In this document: positions 1 to 10,128 of the stretch, piece by piece | Layout of the letters: every line of letters starts with the position of its first letter | Position numbering within the stretch: position 1 is the first letter of the stretch | NCBI GenBank assembly: GCA_022702705.1 | Contig: CM040421.1 | Span: 74,146,121 to 74,210,120, forward strand | DNA: 64,000 bases | From: Papilionanthe hookeriana x Papilionanthe teres | Taxonomy: Eukaryota; Streptophyta; Magnoliopsida; Asparagales; Orchidaceae | Direction of reading: 5' to 3' | Translations under genes and position numbers: made by a program | The notes under the pieces: model-generated | Seen by the model: only the letters and a program-made list of their open reading frames with translations | The model's database searches: none | What the model was told of the DNA's origin: nothing

Positions 1-2650
1 GGCCGATAGAGAGAATGGCTGGCCTGGTGAGGGGGCTTCCATTGGGGAACTCCTTCTCTTGGTTCTGTGCAGGTGTGGGTGAGTTTAATTTGATTTTGGT
101 GGAGGTTCCAGGGATGTCCTGTTCTGGGCTGAGAATTGAGCTCCAAAATTGAGCTCAATCAATGGGGTTTATGGTAGGAGAATAGTGGGGATAGATTGCT
201 CTTGGCTAGGGGAAGCTCTGTGAGGAGTTTGGAGGAATTCTGTGAAGGTTGATTTCAGCCAACCTTTTGGTCGAGAGGGGTGGATGGTTTAAATAGCCAT
301 AGCCAGGGCTTCCCAGGGGTAATTGATGGCTGGGATCAGCAGATTAGGGGAGGAGATGATGAGTTGTGGTGGCCAATTAGGTTGGGACAGCTCAGCCAAT
401 TCATTTTAGATTTTTGAATCAAACTAGCCTTCTCGGCCTGGTGGTTTCCGGCGACTGGGGTGGTGGTCCGGCCAGGGTCAAGTCACCCTCAAGGTCAGGG
501 AGGTCAGGGCTGGGGTTTGGTGCAGTCAATTGGCTTTGGACAAGTGTCTAAGCTTTGATTTAAATGGAAAGGGGGAGGCTAATTTTAGGCTCATTTTGGT
601 CCAAGGCATGGTTTAGGCTAGGTGCACCTCCCCAAGGCTTGACTTTGGGCAGGGAGGAATCATTTGGGTCAGCCAAGAGAGAGTGGTGAGGTCTCTTTCC
701 ATGGTGAGGTGGCTAATCTTGGTTTAGAGTGTGACATGAATATGGTTAAAAGGGCTTAATGAAGGATTAGGAAAGAATCTCCTCTTCTTGCCATTAATGG
801 CTTGGTGAGGTGGAAAGTGGCTTCCATGGCTTGCATGTGGCTTGTACATGGCTCAATGGCTCACATTTAGCTTGGAAAAATTTTGGTCAATTTCATAAAA
901 ATGGATTTTAAGGATTTTGGATATTTTGGTGGAAATTTGGATGAAGCTTCATTTAGAATTATTTGATCATTGTTTTAGTACTTAGGGATGATTTTAATTG
1001 AATGCATGATGAAGAAGAGGGTCATATGGACTTTGGATGAATTTTTTGGGCTTTTGGATTTGGTGGAAATGGGCTTTTAGAGTGGTTTAAGAAAGTGGGC
1101 CTTTAGGTTTAGAAACAAATTGGTGGATGGAAATTTTGTGAAAGATTGGGCCAAACAAATGTTGGGTTTAGTTTATGGATGTGTCATGAGTGATTTGAAG
1201 CAAATTTGAGGTGATTTGGAGTTGAATTGGGTTTGATTTGGGACTTTTTGGTAAAGGGGGCAAAGTGGGTCAAATTGGGTTAACTTGGGCTAAGGTTGGG
1301 CTAATGTTAGATTTGATGTAAAATTAATGTTTAGAAATGTTTATGGGAGTGTTAAACAGAGTTTTCAACTTTGGTTGGGCTTTGATTTTGGGATTCGGGC
1401 CCATTTGGTTCATGGCGGGTTTAGACCAAAATTGGGGATTTTGGTTTTGTGTTAGGTTTGGGTGGAGTTTGGGTTCAAATTTGGGACAAATCTAGTTATT
1501 GTTTTGTTTTTGGGGATGTTTGGAAGGTTTAGGAAAATATTAAGGGCTAATTGGAGTTGATTTGGGTTAGTTTGGGCTAAGTTTAGGTTAAGGGCCAAAA
1601 TTGGGCTTTAAGCTTCAAATTGGAATTGGATCCAAATGTTCAACAAATTGGGCTTGGATTTTGTCTAAATTGATATTAGGGATATTGAATTGAAGTTTAG
1701 AATTGGATTGGATCAAAATTGAGGTCAATTGGGTTGATTTGGTTTGACATTGGGTCCACTTGAGTTAAAAATGGGTCAAATTGGATGTTTTGGTGAAAGT
1801 GGGCTAAATAGAGAAAATTATCTTATTGTGTAGTTGAACAAAATGAAATTGGGAATATTTGGGATTTTTTGGAATTTTCTGGGAATTTTTGGAATTTATG
1901 GATTTTTTGGGTTAAAAGGGTATTTGGAGGGTATTGGGGGGTATTTTTGGAATTTTTGTTATATTTGGCCAAGGATGATCAATTTGAATGGTGGGAAATG
2001 TTTAGGATTGGTTTTGAGGAATTTTGGGTAATTTAGGTGATTTTTGCAAATTTGGGTGGTTTCAAGGACATTTGGTAGGTTTGGTGGGTGTAGGGCCCCG
2101 GGGGTCAAAAATTGAAATTTTGGAAAAATAAAAATTGATCAAGTTTGAATAGAATGGAATCACTTTGGTTGAGCCATGAAGCCATATTGAGCCCATAAGA
2201 GCCATGAGAGGACTCATTTGAGGCAATCACTATGTTGTTCCTAACCCTCTTAGCCAAGGGTCTAGGGGTTAAAGTCCATCCATATGAGTTACCTATATGA
2301 GTCAGGAAGTCAAGCTAGGCATGAATGGTTTTAGGATTTGGAATGTGTGTGAAAGTGTAATGTGTGCAGGTCAACCCTCACCAGACCAGGCCACCCAGGG
2401 TAGTCCTAAGGCCAAAGAGTCCTATAGGGAACTCATCCTTCAAACCTCCACATTTGATCTTTACCCTCCAAGTGGCTTAGGGGTTTACAATCAAACTTTT
2501 GGGGTTTGTAGGGAGTTAAGAGGTGTTTAAATTTCTAAGTGGTGGGTTCCATTTCTAGTCCTCTAAGATAGTCAAATGGAAAGCCTAAGGCTAGATCCTA
2601 AGTACTAAAGAGAGAGAAGAGAAAAGACCTCATCAAAAATGAGGTCAACA
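1..2650 (-). mobile_element. E1 3' LTR, U3-side part
   Basis: Collinear with 19698-22359. It ends at 2650 with CAACA on the plus strand, which is TGTTG at the LTR start on the element strand, and is followed directly by the PPT. Much of 600-2100 is strikingly G- and T-rich and C-poor on the plus strand, with endless variants of TTTGGG and TTGGGC. Small ORFs here (for example 1834-2031) are low-complexity by-products, not genes. Confidence 0.9.
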
Positions 2651-2664
2651 AATGGACCCCCAAT
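2651..2664 (-). other. E1 polypurine tract
   Basis: On the element strand the 14 bases before the 3' LTR read ATTGGGGGTCCATT. A relative, E2, has ATTGGGGGTTCATT in the same place next to the same LTR start (29499-29512), which supports the assignment. The tract is short and interrupted by pyrimidines. Confidence 0.75.
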
Positions 2665-2702
2665 AGGTGTGGTGTGCTAACCAAGCACACCACGCATATT
2701 GG
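2660..2702 (-). other. Hairpin abutting the E1 polypurine tract
   Basis: The plus strand reads CCAATA, GGT, GTGGTGTGCT, a 5-base loop, AGCACACCAC, GCA, TATTGG. That is a perfect 10-bp inner stem (2669-2678 with 2684-2693) inside a 6-bp outer stem (2660-2665 with 2697-2702). On the element strand the 3' arm of the outer stem, TATTGG, overlaps the start of the PPT. The outer stem is kept in E2 while the inner stem differs in sequence. Confidence 0.75.
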
Positions 2703-4355
2703 CGTTGACCGAAGAGATCAATAAAACCCTACACAGACGTGTAAGTGACACACTTAGAACAGAGTAGAAACAAAATTCCGCTGGGGAGTATCGAGTATAT
2801 CTCCAAGACTGGAGATTCCTGAACTCTCGGTGGGGAAAAGAAAAGGAGGTGAATTTCAGATCATAAGATCTAGAGAAATTTGATTTAGATTTCATTTCAT
2901 TTTCTTTTCCGAGTTTGTTTTAATGTGTGAGTTTAGATTTCGATTTGTTCTGAGTTTTAATTTCGATTGAGGTTTAATTTAAAATCAATTCAAGGAAATC
3001 TGGATTTGAAATGAGAATTGGAACCTAGGTTTCAACCTCGGGATAGCGAAGAGAACTGGAATTTAGGTACCAGCCTCGGAGGGAGAGAGTTGAAATTTGG
3101 TATCAATCTCGGGAAGAGAGTCGGAATTTGGTACCGACCTCGAAAGGAGAGAACTGGAATATGGTACCAGCTCTCGAAGGTTTAAAGAGAGTCGGAATCG
3201 GTTCCGGTCTCGAAGGTTTAAAGAGAACTGGAATCCGGTAATCGGAATCCGGTTCCGATCTCGAAGGTTTTAAGAGAACCGGAATATGGTTCCAGTCTCA
3301 AAGGTTTAAAGAGAACTAGAGTCTGGTTCCCGTCTCAAAGGTTTAAAGAGAACTGGAATTTGGTTCCAGTCTCAAAGGTTTAAAGAGAACTGGAATCTGG
3401 TTCCAGTCTCGAAGGTTTTAAGAGAACTAGAATCTGGTTCCAGTCTCGAAGGTTTAAAGAGAACTGGAATTAGGTTTCAGTCTCAAAGATTTAAAAAGAA
3501 CTGGAGTCTGGTTCCAGTCTCAAAGGTTTAAAGAGAACTGGAGTCTAGTTCCAGTCTCGAAAGTTTAAAGAGAATTGGAATCTGGTTCTAGTCTCGAAGG
3601 TTTAAAGGGTTGAAATTTGCTATGGAGATTCGATTTTAGCAGACGATTTAGAATGAGATGTGAAAGTGTTTCACGTATCACGAGGATCTATCAAAGTTTG
3701 ATTATTTGGCGAAGGATATGAATCCATGCCATCAGAACCAAATCGAAAATTTTCGTAGTTCCGTGTCGATAGATTCGATCGACCTTCTCAAAAGAGGGAA
3801 AGAAATATGGAAAGTCAAAAAGAGATTTGAGAATAGCCGAAGGTCGGGGATTTCGCATTCGTGAATTTTTCTTAGTCGCTTGTTGTGATTTGATTTTAGC
3901 TTGATTTTCAATTTAGGGTTCACATTTATTTAGAATTCATGTTTATTTGTAGTTTGTTTTTACATTCAGATTTTTAAAAGAGTTTTCATTTATTTTTATT
4001 TTCCCTTTGTTCTTTGTTCGAAGTTCATTTAACTTAATGGCGTTTCCCAGTCAATTTGCATAAAAAGAGGTGAAGGCAAAACGTGACATGGTCATTTTCA
4101 TTCCAATCTCGTCGAAAATACATCATACATCTTGCTCCAAAACATGATGATATTTTCCTTGAGAATTCAATATCTCATACAATCCATATATATCCAAAAC
4201 GGATTGTGTAAGATTCTTCAAGTTTCTTTCAAAAGCAGCTGTCAAAATCCATGTCTGAATAGTGAGATACATGGACAATAACATCACCTTCCAAGTCATC
4301 CTTGGCAGGAATGCCATATGGATGCGCATTGGAGCTGTGATATTTCCCATGTAAA
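2703..4355 (-). other. E1 3' untranslated region
   Basis: This stretch lies between the AlkB gene stop and the PPT hairpin. It holds the 37-bp repeat array (separate entry) and otherwise no convincing coding sequence. A 78-codon ORF at 4123-4359 overlaps the AlkB stop; it resembles nothing I recognise and has no supporting signal. Confidence 0.65.
3014..3605 (-). repeat. 37-bp hairpin-forming tandem repeat in the E1 3' UTR
   Basis: About twelve units of 36-38 bp (one, near 3222, expanded to about 51 bp) run from 3148 to 3605, each of the form GAGAACTGGAAT, CTGGTTCCAGTCTC, then AAGGTTTAAA. Four more degenerate, shorter units precede them from about 3014. Most units contain a short inverted repeat such as CTGGAA/TTCCAG around a 5-base loop. 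The arm sequences change together between units (see findings). Tandem arrays in this position are known for Tat-type elements; this array is not CRISPR-like because it has no unique spacers. Confidence 0.85.
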
Positions 4356-5843
4356 TCACAACTCGAAGGGCCGGGGACTCTCTAACTCTGGATCTGGCTG
4401 AAAGTGGAAAGGCATTTTTCTGTCATCCATTCTCCTGAAAGTGACGGAGATTCGTTCCACAGGCACTCCTGGAATGCAATGTTTTGCGATGTCTGCTCCG
4501 TTTCCTTTCAACACCAGGACGGAACCTACCGGTAGTGGTATCTCCACCGGCCCTCGAAATTCTCCGGGGCCTGCTATCCGGAGGTCAGATCCAAACATGA
4601 TATTGCACTGGTTGACAAAAGACACCGTGCGTAAAGGTCTAACGAAACCATGATAGTCTATGTGTGGAGGTATGCAGTCGCCCTCCTTGTAGATGTTAAT
4701 GATGCAGCTGTTGGGTATGCAATCTGCAGGCAATACCCTCCATGTTATCATCCTTTTTACCATTCTCTTGACAATATTCGGCATCGGATCCACCTCACTG
4801 CGACGGAGTATTCCTGGTGGATTCCCTTTTCTGTTTACCGCAAAGTTGTAGCAACATCCGCATTGGATCGTAATTCTTCCTTTTCCTGGCATCCATTTTC
4901 GGGGTTCTGAATAGGTCTTTTCCCTTAGGCGACCAGCTCGGCCCATTTTCTGAAGCTCAAGTACGTATTCTACGATTTGTTGTTGTTCGTAATCTGAGAA
5001 TACATCTGTATGCAGCTCGAGGCCTTCTAAGATGTTCACCCTCTTGCCTCGAATTCTTTCGAAGTATTCAAAAGTTTTCTTTTCAACATTCTGCATTCTT
5101 TCCAACTCATATTCTAGAATTATCTGCAACTGGCGAGGTCTAGTAACGTATTGGGGAATGTATGGTTCAACCCCGGCACGTTCTCCTGAACGTCTCGGCT
5201 CCTCGAGGATAGTCTCTGTCGGGACATCCTCCGGGATTGCTTTCGCAACAAGACTCTTTAAAATTGGTGCATTTGCTTGGCGTCGAGGTGTTGATTCTAT
5301 TTCTGCTCTTCTTGGAATTTCCTTTATCTGTTCTGCTTTCCTTGGAATTGATCTCCTCCTTTCTGGTTTCTGACGAACCAATTTCTTCGGAGTATTTGTA
5401 TTGACGGTAGCAACTGTCTCTTCATGTTGATCCGTCGCTAACTTGGTTAACATCTTGCGAATGCGGCGATTCTTGTTCCTCCGCTGGGTGGCAGTGAGAG
5501 TAGCTCTCCTTACCCCTTGGACTTCTGCGGGCATGGCGCTGACAAGCCTGCCCTCTGCTGTAGCAACAACGGACTTGATTTTCTTATCTTCTCCTGTTGC
5601 ATGAGCGGCGTTTCCTTTTCTCTTATTGCTAGCGGAATGCTGACTTGGGCCATCCACTTTCATCACTGTGTGGCTATGGAACTCTTCCCGATCAATCGGG
5701 GTCCAATCATTTTCTTTATATTGTAGCCTGGCTGGTGTGAAGTCAGAGTCAATCTCGATCACGGCTCCATCTCTCACCCTCTTTTCATCAAGTGCTAGAC
5801 TCACGCCATTTCTAAAGTTCAGAACCAACCGCCCATTCGACAT
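4356..5843 (-). CDS. AlkB-type 2OG-Fe(II) oxygenase gene of the retrotransposon (ALKBH9/10-like)
   Basis: This is an open 495-codon gene placed after integrase. Residues 1-50 and the basic motif TQRRN (119-123) resemble the N-terminus of the element's Gag. Residues 125-220 are basic and low in order. Residues about 225-480 are an AlkB domain with every expected catalytic element: N383-x-Y385, the iron-binding H394-x-D396 in CIPPHIDYH, the distal H455 in AKHCIPGV, and R464/R470 in RISVTFRR, which bind 2-oxoglutarate. The surrounding sequence (LEGLELHT, RKWMPGKGRITIQCGCCYNF) matches plant ALKBH9/10 proteins, whose characterised members remove N6-methyladenosine from RNA. Demethylation of the element's own RNA is my inference. 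I start at 5843 because this ATG aligns with the Gag start and follows a splice acceptor; a 22-codon hydrophobic upstream extension (to 5909) is probably intronic. No stop or frameshift interrupts it, unlike gag-pol. Confidence 0.88.
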   Translation of the reverse strand: MSNGRLVLNFRNGVSLALDEKRVRDGAVIEIDSDFTPARLQYKENDWTPIDREEFHSHTVMKVDGPSQHSASNKRKGNAAHATGEDKKIKSVVATAEGRLVSAMPAEVQGVRRATLTATQRRNKNRRIRKMLTKLATDQHEETVATVNTNTPKKLVRQKPERRRSIPRKAEQIKEIPRRAEIESTPRRQANAPILKSLVAKAIPEDVPTETILEEPRRSGERAGVEPYIPQYVTRPRQLQIILEYELERMQNVEKKTFEYFERIRGKRVNILEGLELHTDVFSDYEQQQIVEYVLELQKMGRAGRLREKTYSEPRKWMPGKGRITIQCGCCYNFAVNRKGNPPGILRRSEVDPMPNIVKRMVKRMITWRVLPADCIPNSCIINIYKEGDCIPPHIDYHGFVRPLRTVSFVNQCNIMFGSDLRIAGPGEFRGPVEIPLPVGSVLVLKGNGADIAKHCIPGVPVERISVTFRRMDDRKMPFHFQPDPELESPRPFEL

Positions 5844-5845
5844 TT

Positions 5846-5870
5846 CCCTGCGAAGAAACAAGGAAAGGAT
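5846..5870 (-). promoter_or_regulatory. Putative 3' splice site feeding the AlkB ATG
   Basis: On the element strand the bases before the AlkB ATG are a pyrimidine-rich run, then TTCTTCGCAG, then GGAA and ATG. This fits a plant 3' splice site (CAG followed by G) with its AG at 5849-5848, four bases before the start codon. It suggests the AlkB protein is made from a spliced subgenomic RNA. Candidate donors in the leader or U5 are CAG/GTATAG at 14889 and CAG/GTAATA at 15351; neither is proven. Confidence 0.5.
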
Positions 5871-6312
5871 CAGGGGCTGTACTAAGAACAAAAATAATAA
5901 GAAAAACATTTATTAATGAAAAATCTTACTTATCTCTTTTAATTTTTAAAGAAAGTAGGAAGAGATGAGGGAAAGATCATGAATGAATTGATTTAAAAGG
6001 AAAGATTGACATTTTATTATTACAATTTCACACGTTTTTTTTAACACATTTTTTGTTAATGATTTTCTTTTTTATCATCCATTTTTTTTATGTTTTGGGT
6101 TCGGACCCAGTCGCAAATGATTACTCTACCCGTGCTTCTAGGAATGAGACCTCATTTTTAAAGTTCATCCTTCGAAACATCAGGTTGCGTAATATTTCTT
6201 CAAATATCGTCCATTAATTGGAAGCATAGGTCGTTCTCCACGGCAATTCACCAGTTGGTAGGAACCTCATGAGTAGACTGTCTCGACCATGAAAGGGCCC
6301 TTCCCATGTTGG
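5871..6312 (-). other. Spacer between integrase and the AlkB gene
   Basis: About 440 bases of T-rich (plus strand) sequence after the integrase reading frames are lost. The left part probably serves as intron or untranslated sequence for the AlkB message. I see no coding sequence that continues the integrase beyond about 6250. Confidence 0.5.
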
Positions 6313-7503
6313 TTAAAATTTACCTCTTATCTTGTGGTGTGTAATAATAGGTGTTCTGAGAACTAGAACCAAGTCACCGATTTTAAATGTCTTTGGACGG
6401 ACTAGTTTATCGTGGGCCTGGATCATCTTGGCTTGATACAGTTCCAAATTCTGTTGTGTTGAAAGTCTTTTTTCCTTCCAAGCTTTCCAATTCCTCCAAT
6501 CGTAATTTGTCATTTTCTTCTGTAGTGATCTTCGCAGCAACTACAATTCTGAGTGAGGGAAGCTGTACCTCCAAGGGTAAGACGACCTCGGACCTGTACA
6601 CTAAAGCGTAAGACATAAACTGAGTAGGAGTTCTGAAAGTCGTCCTGTAGGCCCATAAGGCTTCTAACAACTTCTCGTGCCAATTTCTTTTGTTGTCGTC
6701 CAAGGTTTTCTTTAGGATTTGTATGAGAGTTTTATTAAAAGCCTCGGCCAAGCCGTTTGCTCTTGGGTAGTAGATTGTCAAATAACGCCAATCAATCCCG
6801 TGTCTTCTGACAAAATTGCTGATCTTCGTACTCTTGAACGCGGACCCATTATCTGAAATAATTCTGTGCAGTACTCTGAAACAGTAGACAACTTGATTCT
6901 TGAAGAACTGCAACACATGATGTGCCTTTACTTCTCTGAGCGCTACTGCTTCTGCCCATTTGGAAAGTAATCAGTAGCTGCAAGAATGAAGCGATGTCCT
7001 CTTGAAGAAGGCGGATCTATCGAACCCACGATATCCGTGCCCCAACACTCAAATGGCCACGATGCGATTGTCGGATGTAGCACATTTGGAGGTTGATGTA
7101 GAACCACTCCATGCACTTGGCACTAGTGACCACTTTTGGCAACCTTTATGCAGTCGATCATCATCGAGGGCCAGTAGTACCCTAGTCTTTTAATTTTCAT
7201 TTTCATTTTCGGACCCGACTGATGAGCGCTACAAAGTCCTGAGTGTACTTCTTTGACAATTTCACGAGCCTCGGACCCGCTCAGGCATCTTAGCCACATC
7301 TGATCAAAAGACCTTCTGTATAATGTGTTGTTTATTAATGCGTAAGATAGAGTTCTTTTCTTGATTTGATGGGCTATCGACTTATCGTCCGGTAGGTTTC
7401 CTGTTTGCAAGTAGTCTATTAGTGGCTGCCGCCAATCTTCTGTATTTTCTGTTACTGCTGCAATTGTTTCTTCTTCTTTTCCTGACCCGTGTATTGCATC
7501 CAT
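6313..7503 (-). pseudogene. E1 integrase, frameshifted
   Basis: The element-strand order is intact but spread over frames. 7503-7123 holds the linker and the zinc-binding HHCC region (HSGLCSAH, then a Cys pair near CIKVAKSGH). A shifted frame at about 7100-6960 gives the first catalytic Asp in WGTDIVG. 6916-6407 gives ISDNGSAF (second Asp) and YYPRANGLAEAFNKTL (catalytic Glu). 6540-6313 gives the C-terminal region with FKIGDLVLVLR and ends near GKF, the start of a GPY/F-type module; I see no chromodomain. At least two frameshifts separate the parts, so no functional enzyme can come from this copy. A 92%-similar piece of the same gene sits at 23283-23490. Confidence 0.85.
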
Positions 7504-7695
7504 GTCGAGCTGTGATAGGACCTATCGTCCTTGAACTGACATTTCAACTGATTCATCCTGTAGGCAGGCAAATTCTTTTACAATTCGGGCTAACGCATCT
7601 GCGAGAGCATTTTCTCTCCTGGGAATCTTGTAGATCGTTACATTTGGAATCTGCTCCAACAATTTCATGGCATACTGAAAGTACTACTCGAGTCT

Positions 7696-8031
7696 TCACT
7701 TTAGAATTCTGTATTGTCCTGCGACCTGTTGAATGATCAACTGTGAATCTCTGTAGATATTGATATCTGTTATTCCCATCTGAATGGTTAATTCCAATCC
7801 AGTTATGAGGGCTTCGTATTCTGCCTCATTATTGGTACACTGTTCTGTTAAGTGATAGGAATACCTTAACATCCCCCGCTCCGGTGTTATAAAGATTAGT
7901 CTGATTCCTGCCTTATCGGGCACTATCGTTTGTGATTCGTTATCTTTCTGTGCTGAAGATGCTCCGTCGAAGTACAGTTCCCAATGCTGATCATTAGGGT
8001 CTTCTAAGCTCATTATCTGCTCGTCTGGCAA
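7696..8031 (-). pseudogene. E1 second (archaeal-like) RNase H domain
   Basis: A 111-codon fragment has the RNase H fold signature: WELYFDGASS (first Asp), TNNEAEYEALITGLEL (Glu) and INIYRDSQLIIQQVAGQY (second Asp). It follows the ordinary RNase H and precedes integrase. A second RNase H of this type is a hallmark of the Tat branch and identifies the element class. The domain itself looks complete apart from small substitutions, but it is cut off from its neighbours by stops. Confidence 0.88.
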
Positions 8032-8133
8032 GTCGTCGTTGAGAGGTGATTCTGCCGGTAAAGGGTGTGCTGTAAGGAAGTCTGCCAGGACTTGTCCCTT
8101 TACGTGATGAAGAGGAACGAAAGTTATATCGAA

Positions 8134-9647
8134 TTACAATAGTATCATTGACCACCTGGCAAGTCTGCCGGAAAGCGTCGGACGGGTCATCAAATATTGC
8201 AACGGATTAAACTTCAAAATAAGGTTGACCTTATGAGAAAGCATGTAGTGCATGAGCTTCTGTGCGGCGAAGATCAGGGCCAAACAGTGCTTCTCAATAG
8301 GAGGATACTTTACTTCCGTCGGAATTAGACAACGGCTTAGGTAATAGAGCATGTTTTCTTTCCCTCATCATTGACCTGGGCTAACAGGGCTCCAAGAGAG
8401 TCGTCTAAAGTCGCGGTATAAAGTATCAACGGTCATCCCGAGACTGGGGCTGCTAAGACAGGAGATGTCATTAGATATTGTTTGATGTCATCTAAAGCGT
8501 GTTGACATTTGGAGTCCCAAGTAAACTTGGCATCCTTCTTAACCAAAGCAGAAAAAGGCTGACACCTTCCTGAAAAATTCGAGATAAAGCATTGAAGATA
8601 TGTCAATTTCCCTTGAAAGGATCGTAGTTGTTTCAAGGTTTTAGGAGGTGGCATTTCTAAGATAGCTTTAATCTTCTCTGGATCAATTTCAATTCCACGA
8701 TGTCGGACGACAAATCATAAGAATTTCCCAGAGGTGACGCCGAAGGCGCATTTCAGGGAATTCATCTTAAGGTTAAATTGTCTTAATCGCTCGAAAATAA
8801 TTCTCAAATCATACAAGTGATCTTCCTTTAATTTGCTCTTGATGACCACATCATCTACGTAACACTCGACTTGGTTGTGAATGAGATCATAAAAAATCCT
8901 CGTCATTGCTCTTTGGTAGGTTGCTCCTACGTTCTTCAATCTAAATGGCATCACTGTAGCAGTACACTCCAATTGGCGTTCTGAAGGCTGTGAGCTTTTC
9001 ATCTTCCGGTGCCATCTTTATCTGGTTGTATAATGAAGATCCATCCATGAAAGAAAATATTTCATGTGTTGAAGCGATGTCGATCATCAATTCTGGAATT
9101 GGTAGCGGGAATTCATCCTTTGGACATGCTTTATTCAAATCTCTGAAATCCACGCAGATTCTGATCTGACCATTCTTCTTTCTGACTGGTACCACATTGG
9201 CTAACCAAGTCGGGTATTGCTCTTCATGGACAATTTAGCGTCTACTAGCTTCTTAACTTCAGTTATTACTTGTTGTTCAATCTCTAGATACATTCTTCTT
9301 GGAGCTTGTCTGACTGGAACAGCAGTGTGATTCACTCCTAGCCTGTGAACTGCAACCTCTGGAGCTAATCCTGACATTTCATCATAACTCCAAGCAAAAC
9401 AATACTTGAATTCCATTAATAGCTTGATTATTCCTTTGGAGTCTTCTTTATTGAGTAAGGAGCTAATAAAGGTCAGCCTAGGCTCCTCGATAGTACCTAA
9501 GTTAACTTCCATTAACTCGTCTATTATAGATTTAATTTCTTCTTCAAATTCTGGCGGAGCATCTCCGATTTGCAAATCTTCAAGATCTTCTGAGGCTTCC
9601 AAGCAGTCTTCATTAGGCTCGCAAGTGACAACCAAGCAAAATCCCAT
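8134..9647 (-). pseudogene. E1 reverse transcriptase and first RNase H, frameshifted
   Basis: 9647-9201 is the segment before RT, ending with FAWSYDEMSGL and the PVRQAPRRM region. 9195-8941 holds VPVRKKNGQIRICVDFRDLN and FMDGSSLYNQIKM. 9002-8715 holds YVDDVVIKS, the intact catalytic Asp pair. 8654-8433 is the thumb and connection (FQGKLTYLQCFISNFS). 8352-8134 is part of the first RNase H (PIEKHCLALIFAAQKL). At least three frame changes and several stops break the gene. Motif order and spacing are those of Ty3/gypsy RT, so I read this as a decayed rather than rearranged copy. Confidence 0.88.
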
Positions 9648-10128
9648 ATCGTCAACTGATCCTACAGTGCCGAATCCGAGATCATGTTTTGAATTGGGAG
9701 GCCGACTGGCATTATTCCATAATTTTTCAAAATGTTGTGATTGACCTTTTGTCCATCATCGAGGTAAGACACCACGATGAATTAAATTTTGAACACAGGG
9801 AGAGTACCACTCAAAAGGCAGTTCCATTAGTTTAGATGAAGCAACATCTTCAAATTGTACATCATTTTTCAGTTTTCGAAGAAGAAGCACCACGGTAGAA
9901 TTTGATCAATTTAGTACTGCCACCATGCACTTCCTTGACCACCATACCCTAGACCTTATTAGAATGGATCGGGGTTAGGGTCATAGTATTTACATGATGG
10001 TTAATCTTCTCGTACATTGATTTATATTCTTCATTCTTTTCATCTTCAAGAGAGATCTTGAACTGTGATTTCTTCTGACTTATTGTCACTGCTTCTTTCT
10101 TGATTTCTTCTTCTTCGGAACTGTTCTC
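9648..10128 (-). pseudogene. E1 protease-to-RT linker, decayed
   Basis: No long open frame remains between the protease fragments and the segment before RT. The region lies where the pol polyprotein should continue and encodes acidic and lysine-rich short frames, so I treat it as decayed linker rather than intergenic DNA. Confidence 0.45.

Noticed and set aside
3148..3605. CRISPR array
   Set aside because: Regular 37-bp tandem units without spacers, in plant retrotransposon DNA.
4123..4359. 78-codon ORF after the AlkB gene
   Set aside because: No recognisable domain, overlaps the AlkB stop, no start signal; probably chance.
4356..5843. AlkB gene as an integrated plant virus fragment
   Set aside because: Its wording (LEGLELHT, RKWMPGKGR, CGCCYNF) is that of plant ALKBH9/10, and no viral replicase or capsid sequence is nearby; it is collinear with a retrotransposon.
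5844..5909. Upstream ATG that adds 22 hydrophobic residues (FFLLFLFLVQPLILSLFL) to the AlkB protein
   Set aside because: The added codons translate the pyrimidine tract of a splice acceptor, and the downstream ATG aligns with the Gag start, so it is not a signal peptide.
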